Shown: positions 46,657 to 54,259 of the stretch, piece after piece
How positions within the stretch are numbered: position 1 is the stretch's first letter
Layout of the letters: each line of letters opens with the position of its first letter
Source of the DNA: Paenibacillus harenae
GTDB lineage: Bacteria > Bacillota > Bacilli > Paenibacillales > Paenibacillaceae
NCBI RefSeq assembly: GCF_030812415.1
Contig: NZ_JAUSST010000001.1
Coordinates: 124,001-188,000, forward strand
Direction of reading: 5' to 3'
Length of the DNA: 64,000 nucleotides
Program-made: the position numbers and the translations under genes
The notes under the pieces: model-generated
What the model saw: the letters and a program-made list of their open reading frames with translations, nothing else
Databases searched by the model: none
What the model was told of the DNA's origin: nothing

Positions 46657-47145
46657 CTATAGAGAGAGATCGGACTTGATCTTAAGCAGCAATTGGCGGC
46701 AGCCCGCCTCCACTAACTCATAAACGTAGTCGAAGTTGCCGCTGTAATAAGGATCGGGTACATCGGCGATGCCGAGTTCCGGCAGCAGCTCCATGAATGT
46801 GAATATTTGTTTGCGGGCATCGCCTCTCATCCCTGAGCGCTCCAGCAAATCTCTAACATCCCGAATATTGTTATTGTCCATGCAGACGATATAATCAAAC
46901 TGCTCAAAGTCGTTGTCGTTCACGAGGCGCGCTCTCATGCCCTCATACGAGATATGATGATCGTCCAACTGCTTCCTCGTCCCCTCATGCGGCGGATGAC
47001 CGACATGCCAATCGCCGGTTCCCGCTGAATCGACGTCAATCACGCTATCGAACCCGGCTTCCTTCACATGATGCCTCATGACCGCTTCGGCCATTGGAGA
47101 CCTGCAAATGTTGCCTAAACATACAAACAGGACTTGCGCTTTCAT
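46657..47145 (-). CDS. Low-molecular-weight protein tyrosine phosphatase
   Basis: 162 residues. The P-loop CLGNICRS (C9, R15) lies near the start and the general-acid region DVPDPYYSG (D near 128) near the end, matching the LMW-PTP family. It removes phosphate from protein tyrosine or arginine in the cytoplasm. The ATG overlaps the stop of the upstream TRIC-type gene (ATGA), so translation is coupled. A terminator follows at 46610-46643. ATG after AGGAGG. Confidence 0.88.
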   Translation of the reverse strand: MKAQVLFVCLGNICRSPMAEAVMRHHVKEAGFDSVIDVDSAGTGDWHVGHPPHEGTRKQLDDHHISYEGMRARLVNDNDFEQFDYIVCMDNNNIRDVRDLLERSGMRGDARKQIFTFMELLPELGIADVPDPYYSGNFDYVYELVEAGCRQLLLKIKSDLSL

Positions 47146-47780
47146 GAAAAACCTCCTTTCTCCATTACACCCGTCTTAAGCGAACGGCGCGGCAGCTTCC
47201 ATTTGAAAAAAACGGACAGCATCCGGAACGAAATAATAATGACGAATAATAACAATAGTTCAAAAGTCGACTTAAACCAGCCCAGCCCGATCGCAAGCCC
47301 TGCGAGCATCGCCCATACCGCATAGATTTCATCCTTGAGCACGAGAGGTTTGCGTCCCGCAAGGACGTCCCGAATAATCCCTCCGCCGATACCCGTTAAC
47401 ATGGCCGCGACAAGCACTGCGCTAAGAGGGTGCTTCATCTGCGTAGCATATAATGCGCCTTGTATCGCAAAGGCCGACAAGCCGATCGCATCGAAGAAAG
47501 CCTCGCTCTTCCGCCAATGCTGAATCCACTTCACCGGCAGCAGGAAAGCGATCGTCATCGCTATGATCGCGATCTTAAGCAATGAGCCTTGATTCCATAT
47601 TGCCGTAACCGGCATGCCAATCAGCAAATTGCGGACGACCCCTCCACCGAAGGCCGTCACCAATCCAAGTACGAATACGCCTAAGATGTCGTATTCCTCC
47701 TCCATTGCGACAATCGCGCCGCTGACTGCGAACGCAATCGTGCCAATGATGCTGAATATGCCGAAAATATCCATATCCAC
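47142..47780 (-). CDS. TRIC-type (UPF0126) cation channel-like membrane protein
   Basis: About 212 residues with seven hydrophobic segments in two repeats, each with a glycine-rich core: GGGVVRNLLIG and GGGIIRDVLAG. This is the pattern of bacterial TRIC/YvgT proteins, which form trimeric cation channels. The start is not certain: GTG 47780 has a GAGG site nine bases upstream; ATG 47774 is the alternative. It overlaps the phosphatase start by four bases. An uncoupled 220-base frame extension upstream is ignored. Confidence 0.78.
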   Translation of the reverse strand: MDMDIFGIFSIIGTIAFAVSGAIVAMEEEYDILGVFVLGLVTAFGGGVVRNLLIGMPVTAIWNQGSLLKIAIIAMTIAFLLPVKWIQHWRKSEAFFDAIGLSAFAIQGALYATQMKHPLSAVLVAAMLTGIGGGIIRDVLAGRKPLVLKDEIYAVWAMLAGLAIGLGWFKSTFELLLLFVIIISFRMLSVFFKWKLPRRSLKTGVMEKGGFS

Positions 47781-48006
47781 CGCTATACGCCTCGCTTCCC
47801 GTTCATTGCACCGAATGATGATCGGTAGTTTCCTTCCCCATTTTAGCTGTGCCTCAACGCTTGTGCAACGACAAATTTCGCCTTTTATCCGACTTATCGG
47901 TATAAGGCGTACAATTTTCAGTCGATTTTGCGCAGCATATAGCGATATACTAGGAAACGGACCTATAATGTACGTATTCAAGCATAAAAAGGAAAGGAAG
48001 AGCGGG

Positions 48007-48645
48007 ATGACCCATCGGATCATCATTTTTACAGGCGGCAAGCTCGGAGAATGGGCGCTTGAGCATATTGCCGAAGGCGATTTATTGATCGGCGCGGATA
48101 GCGGAGCAAAGTTTCTCGTTCAACAAGGTTTTCGTCCGGATATAGCCATCGGCGACTTCGACTCCGTCAGCGATGCGGATTTAATTTTAATCAGAGAGCA
48201 AAGCTTGCAGACGATTGCATGCGACCCGATCGATAAAGATTTTACCGATACCGAAATGGCGTTCAGGCTCGCGCTCGATTTGAAGCCGCAAGAAATCGTA
48301 ATGCTTGGCGCACTCGGAACCAGATTCGACCATTCGCTGGCGAATGTGCATTTGCTGTCCCTTGCCGAGGAGATTGGCATTCATGCATCGATTATCGATC
48401 AGCACAACATGATCTTCCTCGCATCGGCGGTTACAACGATTCATAAAAGAAACTTCCCGAACGTATCGCTATTGCCGTTAACGATGGAAGTCGCCGGCAT
48501 TACGCTGCGCGGATTTCAATATCCGCTGGAGGAAGCGAAACTCACGATCGGCATGTCGCTAGGGATCAGCAATGTGCTTCTGGAGGAAACCGGCGTTCTC
48601 TCATTCAGCGAGGGTAAGCTGCTCATCATCCAGAGTCGCGATTAA
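48007..48645 (+). CDS. thiN: Thiamine diphosphokinase
   Basis: 212 residues. GADSGAKFLVQQGFRPDIA, IGDFDSVS, DKDFTDTEMAF and GALGTRFDHSLANVHLL are the family landmarks of thiamine pyrophosphokinase (ThiN). Converts thiamine plus ATP to thiamine diphosphate, the cofactor needed by the pyruvate dehydrogenase encoded nearby. ATG 48007 after GGAAAGGAAG; the frame is open far upstream without a site. Divergent from the TRIC gene. Confidence 0.9.
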   Translation: MTHRIIIFTGGKLGEWALEHIAEGDLLIGADSGAKFLVQQGFRPDIAIGDFDSVSDADLILIREQSLQTIACDPIDKDFTDTEMAFRLALDLKPQEIVMLGALGTRFDHSLANVHLLSLAEEIGIHASIIDQHNMIFLASAVTTIHKRNFPNVSLLPLTMEVAGITLRGFQYPLEEAKLTIGMSLGISNVLLEETGVLSFSEGKLLIIQSRD

Positions 48646-48652
48646 TAAGGCA

Positions 48653-48678
48653 TTGGGGGAGAATAGCTCCCCCATCCT
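48653..48678 (+). terminator. Terminator of thiN
   Basis: TGGGGGAG and CTCCCCCA with a five-base loop. Only a short T-rich tail (CCTTTAG) follows, so it may be moderate in strength. It also lies between thiN and the convergent MutS2-like gene. Confidence 0.6.
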
Positions 48679-48701
48679 TTAGTAATGCCCCTCTCATCCC
48701 G

Positions 48702-50672
48702 CTACTTATTATCCTCTGCCGGAGTAATAATCGTAAGACCCTCCACGTGCTTACGGTTCATCTGATGCCTTGCTTTCCGATTTTCTTTCGTATCGAACAC
48801 AATGTCCATATCGTATTGATCACCCGGATACAGCTTCTCCTTCGCGATATAGAGCCTTAACCGCTTATGATTGAAAGCAAGCTTCTTCCCTTGCACCTGA
48901 ACGATAACTTCTCCCCTCTCGTCAGCGGGACGGAAGACGACGCCCGCCCGTTTAAGCGGATAAATCCATACTGCGTCTCCTTGTTGAAAAGCTTGTGCTG
49001 CAGGTTTGTCTGATGCTATTTCAGGCGGCTTCCCTTTCTCTTGGGCTGCATTCGGCTTAGATATAGCAGTGTTATTGTTTGTATCCCTCTGAAGCGTCTC
49101 TCGAAGCCCCGGAATAAAGTCATCTCTTCGTTCTTGACGGGCAGTTCCCTTCGAAGCTAACAGCACCTCGGCCCGTTTCATCACTTTCTCCGGCAGTCCG
49201 AACCGTCTGGCAATTGCAAAGGCATGGCTTTCGCCCGACTCTCCGATTTCAAGGCGGTACAACGGCTGCAGCGTTTCGGAGTCGAAGGCCATTTTGCCGT
49301 TCTGGCAGCCAGGCGTGACCGATGCGAAAGATTTGATCTCGTTAAAATGCGTCGTGGCTGCAGCCAGCGCTCCGCTGGCTAGCAGTTCCTCGAGTACAGC
49401 GATAGACAGCGCGATCCCTTCTGTCGGATCCGTGCCTGCGGCGAGCTCATCGAGCAGCAATAACGATCGAGGCGCGGCGCATTTGAGCATCTCGCCGAGC
49501 ACGGTAATATGGGAAGAGAACGTGCTGAGCGACTGCTCCAGACTTTGACCGTCGCCGACATCGGCAACGACATGACGGAAAATGCCAATCTCGCTTCCTT
49601 CATCCGCTGGGACGAGCAGCCCGGATTGGATCATGAGGACGAACAGCCCGATCGTCTTCAACGTTACCGTTTTGCCGCCGGTGTTAGGTCCGGTAATAAT
49701 AAGCTGCTTCCAGCCGAAGCCGAGCTCCGCGCCTAGAGGCACGGAGCTCGCGCCGAGTAACGGGTGACGTGCGTCAATGAGTCGTATAACAGGTTTATCC
49801 GACAACTTGATCCGCTTGCCTGCAATCGATCTCGACTGCTTCGCCCTTGCCGTAATAAAGTCGAAGGAGGCCATGGCCTCGACATTGCGTTTAAGCTCAT
49901 AAGCGTATGCCTCCGCCTGTTCCGATAGCGCGGACAACACGATCGTCCGCTCTCGATCCTCCTCTGCCTTCCACTGTCCCAATTCCTGCTGCAGATCGGA
50001 TACGTCATTCGGCTCAACGAACAGCGTCTGGCCGCTTGACGATTCATCCCACACCGTACCGGGCACTTGCTTTCTTAATTCGCGTTTAACCGGTATGACG
50101 TACCGATCCCGTCGCCTGCTCACGATCGGTTCCTGCAAGGCCGACTTGTATTTGCTAAGCGTCTGCTCCAGCTTGCGCTGGATCTTGTCTTCCGCCGCAT
50201 AAATATGTCTGCGAATATAAGCCAGATCAGGACTGGCCTGATCGGTCAGCAGTCCGTAGCGGATACAGCGGGCAAGCTCCTCTCTGAGCTCCGGACAATC
50301 GAACATCGAATCCGCGTAGGCGGCTATCGTCGGGGCGATATGCCTCTTGCTGTTCATATATTTCTTCATCTGGGCGACCGATGTGAGCCATACGGCCAAT
50401 TGATCTAGCTCGGCCTCATTATAGATGCGCCCCTTGCCCAGCAATGCCATGAAAGGCTCTATCCCTTCCATTGCCGAAAGCGGAATGCTTGCGCCGCTTG
50501 CAAGAAGGTCGCTTGCCTCGGCCGTCTCCTGCAGCCATGCTTCGACTCGGCGCTGCTCGGTGCTCGGCTGCATGCGCTCGGCTAGCGCTTTGCCTGCGGC
50601 AGATACCGTATAACCGATCACTTGCTCCTTAATTTTGTCGTACTCCAACCGTTTCAATGTTGCTTCATTCAT
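48702..50672 (-). CDS. MutS2 paralogue lacking the Smr domain
   Basis: 656 residues with MutS2 order: N-terminal clamp and core (about 1-290), then an ATPase domain with Walker A GPNTGGKT (328-335), Walker B LLLLDELAAG (about 404) and THFNEIKSFAS. A KOW-like segment GDAVWIYPLKRAGVV (near 565) and AFNHKRLRLYI follow, and the protein ends where MutS2 would enter its Smr nuclease domain. Full MutS2 is about 785 residues. MutS2 recognises collided ribosomes; a variant without Smr could bind but not cleave. Start ATG 50672 after AGGAGG. Transcription must pass two terminators in its leader. Confidence 0.82.
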   Translation of the reverse strand: MNEATLKRLEYDKIKEQVIGYTVSAAGKALAERMQPSTEQRRVEAWLQETAEASDLLASGASIPLSAMEGIEPFMALLGKGRIYNEAELDQLAVWLTSVAQMKKYMNSKRHIAPTIAAYADSMFDCPELREELARCIRYGLLTDQASPDLAYIRRHIYAAEDKIQRKLEQTLSKYKSALQEPIVSRRRDRYVIPVKRELRKQVPGTVWDESSSGQTLFVEPNDVSDLQQELGQWKAEEDRERTIVLSALSEQAEAYAYELKRNVEAMASFDFITARAKQSRSIAGKRIKLSDKPVIRLIDARHPLLGASSVPLGAELGFGWKQLIITGPNTGGKTVTLKTIGLFVLMIQSGLLVPADEGSEIGIFRHVVADVGDGQSLEQSLSTFSSHITVLGEMLKCAAPRSLLLLDELAAGTDPTEGIALSIAVLEELLASGALAAATTHFNEIKSFASVTPGCQNGKMAFDSETLQPLYRLEIGESGESHAFAIARRFGLPEKVMKRAEVLLASKGTARQERRDDFIPGLRETLQRDTNNNTAISKPNAAQEKGKPPEIASDKPAAQAFQQGDAVWIYPLKRAGVVFRPADERGEVIVQVQGKKLAFNHKRLRLYIAKEKLYPGDQYDMDIVFDTKENRKARHQMNRKHVEGLTIITPAEDNK

Positions 50673-50697
50673 TGTTTATAAGCCTCCTTTTGGTTAT

Positions 50698-50740
50698 AAA
50701 AAAAGACAGGAACAGAACGCGGGCGCGTTCCATTCCTGTC
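50698..50740 (-). terminator. Second leader terminator before the MutS2-like gene
   Basis: GACAGGAA-C-AGAACGCG pairs with CGCGTTC-CATTCCTGTC around a GG centre. The minus-strand copy is followed by seven T and lies 26 bases upstream of the start, too close for a separate promoter in between. Confidence 0.8.
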
Positions 50741-50831
50741 ATCATTAATCGACTTAGCCCATATGCAGACGAATCAGTCATTCACCGTAGGCTAAACAAC
50801 GCTACGATTGCTTATTCGAATAGATCTGCAT

Positions 50832-50858
50832 AAAAAAACCGTGCTGCTAGAGCACGGT
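50832..50858 (-). terminator. First leader terminator before the MutS2-like gene
   Basis: ACCGTGCT / AGCACGGT with a five-base loop, followed on the minus strand by seven T. It lies about 190 bases after the predicted start point. Confidence 0.8.
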
Positions 50859-50898
50859 GATGGGCCGCTGTCGAATGCATTCAGGCGGAAATCCTCAT

Positions 50899-51012
50899 GT
50901 TCTTAACTCATGGCGGCAGATGACGAAATAGAGCCCTGCGCATACAGCTGAGCTGACATGCGAAACAAGACTTGTCGTGCATCTGACCTTATCCAATTTA
51001 GGAGTTAAGAAC
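50899..51012 (-). promoter_or_regulatory. Structured leader: 11-bp closing stem with long rod-like interior
   Basis: GTTCTTAACTC and its exact complement GAGTTAAGAAC close a 92-base interior. Inside, CAGATG/CATCTG plus ACGA/TCGT form a second stem with a bulge, and CGCAT/ATGCG a third. The 5' strand of the closing stem (minus-strand sense) contains codons 5-8 of the 8-codon leader ORF. It matches no riboswitch, T-box or 6S pattern I know. Confidence 0.55.
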
Positions 51013-51024
51013 ACCGGTAATCAT
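50998..51024 (-). CDS. Leader ORF of 8 codons upstream of the MutS2-like gene
   Basis: AAAAGGGG lies eight bases before ATG 51024; the ORF reads MITGVLNS and stops at 50998. Codons 5-8 lie in the leader's closing stem, so a ribosome on this ORF would open that stem. Such short ORFs are typical of translation-sensing leaders. A weak promoter (TTGTTT and TATAAC, 51092-51119) lies just upstream. The remaining gap to 51174 holds no gene. Confidence 0.45.
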   Translation of the reverse strand: MITGVLNS

Positions 51025-51174
51025 TAAAATTTCCCCTTTTCCATAAACATCGCCATTTCATGCGATGAAAACGTGAATAGCCTAAAGGCATGTTATACAA
51101 TAACTTTACATAAAAACAAGCTCCTCTGTCAAGGGGCACGTAACGATCTGCCTCTACACTGACAAGGCGGTGCC

Positions 51175-51951
51175 TCAGACTTCAAGCTCTAAGCCCGTGT
51201 AAGCGAATGAAACACCGTCAGGCAGCGGATACGAATGACGCAGATCGATATCATGAGACATATGGGTGAAGTAGGTTGTCCGCGGCTTCCACTTCTGAAT
51301 GAGAGCAAGCGCCTCCGTCACATCGTATACGGATCTTGTGTCATAGGCAAATGGCTCTTCATAGAAGCTTGTACCAAAGATAAGCATATCAAGGCCATAG
51401 AGAGGCTCTTGCTCATGTTCGGACAAGCCGATCGAATCCGAACAATACGCCCAGGCAACGCCTGACTCCTTATGATCGAAGCGGAATGCGTAGGAATAGC
51501 CGTTCTTCCCGTGATTGACACGCCAGGAACGGACATGCCAGTTGCCGATTGTGATCGGTGCATCGAAAGGACGGAACTCAATATGGCCAGGCAGCCAAGG
51601 AAAGCGAGCCAAAATTTCCGCGGTAACTTCCGTTGGCGAATAAGCGATCCCCTTCTTCCCGAGCCAACGGCATGCATCCGCCCATTCGACGAGGCCGCCG
51701 ATATGGTCAAAGTGCGCGTGCGTTATAAGTATCGCATCGACATTGCGCGTTAATGCCGCTTCCATTTGCTTCGCCCAATCAGGCCCGCAATCGATAAAGA
51801 TCTTGCCTGCAATCTCGTCCACGATCTGCAAGGAAGAACGGTAACGCTTATTCACTAGCGTCGTCCTCGCTTCTTCGCAAACCGGACACTCGCAATAGAC
51901 GCGGGGAACGCCCATCGCGTCGCCCGTACCTCTGAATATCAGCTTCGTCAT
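51175..51951 (-). CDS. PhnP-like metallo-beta-lactamase-fold hydrolase
   Basis: 258 residues. The metal-binding motif is ITHAHFDHIGG (near 76), with GTGDAMGVPR at the start, VNHGKNGYSYAF, YCSDSIG and YFTHMSHDID further on. The N-terminal CECPVC is as in PhnP, a cyclic phosphodiesterase of phosphonate breakdown; other relatives act on tRNA or lipoyl/octanoyl groups. No phosphonate genes adjoin. Last gene of the four-gene operon; its ATG overlaps the stop of the GNAT gene (ATGA). Confidence 0.85.
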   Translation of the reverse strand: MTKLIFRGTGDAMGVPRVYCECPVCEEARTTLVNKRYRSSLQIVDEIAGKIFIDCGPDWAKQMEAALTRNVDAILITHAHFDHIGGLVEWADACRWLGKKGIAYSPTEVTAEILARFPWLPGHIEFRPFDAPITIGNWHVRSWRVNHGKNGYSYAFRFDHKESGVAWAYCSDSIGLSEHEQEPLYGLDMLIFGTSFYEEPFAYDTRSVYDVTEALALIQKWKPRTTYFTHMSHDIDLRHSYPLPDGVSFAYTGLELEV

Positions 51952-52622
51952 AGCGGCAGAAGTTCCACCTTATCCGCTTCGCGAAGCTTGGCCATCATAT
52001 CCAGCCATTCCTGCGGCTTATTGGGGAGCGCTGCATAGTAACCTTCAAGAAACTGCGCGACAAGAGCTGCATCGATTGCATCGAGCGACTCGTCTTGCGG
52101 CAGGAAGCATAGATCAAGCTCCGATACGGCTTTGCCCTCATGATCCCATGAAGGATGCACATACGGGAAGTTCATGCGCATATATCCGATATGCGACAGC
52201 ACTTCGCGTCTTACGATCGGATTCATTGGCGATATGCCGCCGAATTCATGCGCGCCTGCGCGGTACGGGTCGTATACCTCGGCGAACATGCCGATCGACG
52301 TTGTGCCGGATTGCTCGGCAAGCCGCTGCAGATCCGCTTCGCGTTTGCGATACAAGAAACGTCCGATGCCCATTGAAGGACGACCGATAATCGTGAAATC
52401 GGTCATCGCTACACGAAGCTTCGGGTAATAACGATATTCGGTTGAGCCGACAACGTCTTCCCCGTGCAGCGCCGCGTACACGTGTATAGAAGGATCTTCG
52501 AGCGGCTCGCGCCATAGTTCGTATTCAAGCACTTCTTCCGGCGGGAATATCGTCCGCAGCAGTTCGTGCAGCTTTTTAAAATAACGATCCTCAATGGATG
52601 TAATGCGGTGATAGATAAGCAT
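51948..52622 (-). CDS. GNAT-family N-acetyltransferase
   Basis: 224 residues. The GNAT core includes PSMGIGRFLYRKREADLQRLA (acetyl-CoA loop), AALHGEDVVGSTEYRYY before it and a long C-terminal region. Substrate unknown. ATG 52622 is used after GGAG; the frame reaches back 14 codons. It lies between the second GNAT gene and the PhnP-like gene, all in one operon. Confidence 0.72.
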   Translation of the reverse strand: MLIYHRITSIEDRYFKKLHELLRTIFPPEEVLEYELWREPLEDPSIHVYAALHGEDVVGSTEYRYYPKLRVAMTDFTIIGRPSMGIGRFLYRKREADLQRLAEQSGTTSIGMFAEVYDPYRAGAHEFGGISPMNPIVRREVLSHIGYMRMNFPYVHPSWDHEGKAVSELDLCFLPQDESLDAIDAALVAQFLEGYYAALPNKPQEWLDMMAKLREADKVELLPL

Positions 52623-52639
52623 AATGACAGCATCTCTCC

Positions 52640-53302
52640 TTAAATATGAAATGGATTGCGCCACTCCATTATGGCAGCGCAGTTATGAGACTGTTCGTCC
52701 TCCAAGTAGCGATGAGCGACGCCTACCGGCATTCTCCCGCAGCGAAGCAGGAACGAAATAACCGGATCGTTCCATTCGCCCCGAATAACCCGCTCCAGAT
52801 ATTGCTCAGGCGTTGCTTCATGAGCTTTGGCGGCAAATCCCGGCATTCTTCCTCCGCCAAGCAGCCTCGCTAGTCCAAGCTCTACTACCGTCTCATACAT
52901 CGATTGCATGAGCCATTTGCCGATACCCGACTTGCGATACTCGGGGATCACGCATAGATCGACAACATAGAGCGTATCTCCGTTCGGATTGTGATTGCGT
53001 ATGTATCCGTCATCTGTAATCGTTGCCCAATCGTGGATATGACCGTAGCTGTCCATATGGACAATGAGTCCCGTCATGGATGCGATTATTCGTCCATCGG
53101 CTTCGGCACATAGAGCTCCGCCTGGAAACCTGTCGACATGCTCGGCAAGCTGCTCCTTGTTCCAGAGAAGCTCCTCGGGAAAGGGTGGAGGGAAGCTTAG
53201 CCGCTGTACACCGATAAGCGACTCAAAGTCCTCATGACCGTAATTGCGAATCGTTGTCCGATTCGGCTTGCCTTCCGTAAAGATGTACAATTGCTTATTC
53301 AA
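52640..53302 (-). CDS. GNAT-family N-acetyltransferase
   Basis: 220 residues. Acetyl-CoA loop VIPEYRKSGIGKWLMQSM (near 115), preceded by TLYVVDLC and followed by GLARLLGGGRMPG. TTG at 53302 is seven bases after GGAGG. The gene stands directly downstream of a nitrilase gene (30 bases). In other Bacillota a GNAT and a nitrilase-type hydrolase are fused in one protein (YhcX); here they are separate but adjacent, so they probably share a substrate. Confidence 0.78.
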   Translation of the reverse strand: MNKQLYIFTEGKPNRTTIRNYGHEDFESLIGVQRLSFPPPFPEELLWNKEQLAEHVDRFPGGALCAEADGRIIASMTGLIVHMDSYGHIHDWATITDDGYIRNHNPNGDTLYVVDLCVIPEYRKSGIGKWLMQSMYETVVELGLARLLGGGRMPGFAAKAHEATPEQYLERVIRGEWNDPVISFLLRCGRMPVGVAHRYLEDEQSHNCAAIMEWRNPFHI

Positions 53303-53332
53303 TCCATCGCCTCCCCATTATCCCGTCAGCGA

Positions 53333-54193
53333 TTATTTCCAATCGGGATACAAATCGGTGCGCCGATCGCGCCAAGTCGTGACAGAACCGGCAGCCCTTA
53401 CATCCTCCAGCAAAGACAGGTCAAGGTCGGCAACGATGAGCATATCGTCGTTGATCACGCCCTCAGACAGGATGCCCGCCGGCGGGAACGGGATATCGTT
53501 AGGCGCGATAACAACCGCTTGTCCATAATTGGCGCGCATGAAGTCTACTCTGCGAAGCGATCCGACAGTGCCGGCTGCCACGATATACACTTGATTCTCA
53601 ACCGCCCGCGCATGGCAACAGTAACGAACGCGATAGAAGCCATGCCTGTCGTCCGTACAGGACGGACAGAAGATGACGTCCGCGCCCTTGGCACGCGCCA
53701 TCCGCACGATCTCGGGAAACTCGATGTCATAACAAGTAAGCATTGCGATCGTACCGAATTTCGTTTCGAACACTTCAAGTCCGTCGCCCGGGGACATGCC
53801 CCATTCGCTGACTTCCGTTGGCGTCAAATGAATCTTGTGCTGCACATCGACTTTCCCGTCCGGATGGAACAAATGCGCCGCATTGCGAAGCTTGCCTTCG
53901 GCCGCTTCCACAACATGCGTTCCTCCGATTATATACACTTCGTATTCTGCCGCCAGCATGCGAAACAGCCCTATGTAGGAATCGGTATAGGAAGGCAGCT
54001 GACCGATCGGCTGCGGCTTGCCGTCCGCGCCCGGAATAGACAACAATTGCGTTGTCATAAATTCGGGGAATAAAATGAACTCCGCCCCGTATTCCGATGC
54101 ATTGCGAACATAATGGGTCACCTGCTCCGCGAATTGTTCAAAGCTAAGAATATCCTCTAATCGATATTGAACGGCAGCCGTACGGAATTTCAT
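53333..54193 (-). CDS. Carbon-nitrogen hydrolase (nitrilase superfamily)
   Basis: 286 residues. The catalytic triad is visible: E44 (LFPEFMT), K near 122 (QHKIHLTP) and C near 156 (MLTCYDIEFPE). It hydrolyses amides or nitriles in the cytoplasm. First gene of the operon nitrilase-GNAT-GNAT-PhnP-like. ATG 54193 follows GAGAGGTGG; an ATG further upstream has no site. It corresponds to the C-terminal half of YhcX-type fusions. Substrate unknown. Confidence 0.85.
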   Translation of the reverse strand: MKFRTAAVQYRLEDILSFEQFAEQVTHYVRNASEYGAEFILFPEFMTTQLLSIPGADGKPQPIGQLPSYTDSYIGLFRMLAAEYEVYIIGGTHVVEAAEGKLRNAAHLFHPDGKVDVQHKIHLTPTEVSEWGMSPGDGLEVFETKFGTIAMLTCYDIEFPEIVRMARAKGADVIFCPSCTDDRHGFYRVRYCCHARAVENQVYIVAAGTVGSLRRVDFMRANYGQAVVIAPNDIPFPPAGILSEGVINDDMLIVADLDLSLLEDVRAAGSVTTWRDRRTDLYPDWK

Positions 54194-54259
54194 GTTACTT
54201 CCACCTCTCCCCGCATTCCCTTGCATATAACGAAATGCCCTAATGATAATAGGCTGCAT

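Noticed and set aside
50690..51120. T-box, 6S RNA or SAM/lysine-type riboswitch
   Set aside because: None of the hallmark sequences (T-box UGGNACCGCG, SAM core, 6S bubble) is present, so a known family could not be assigned.
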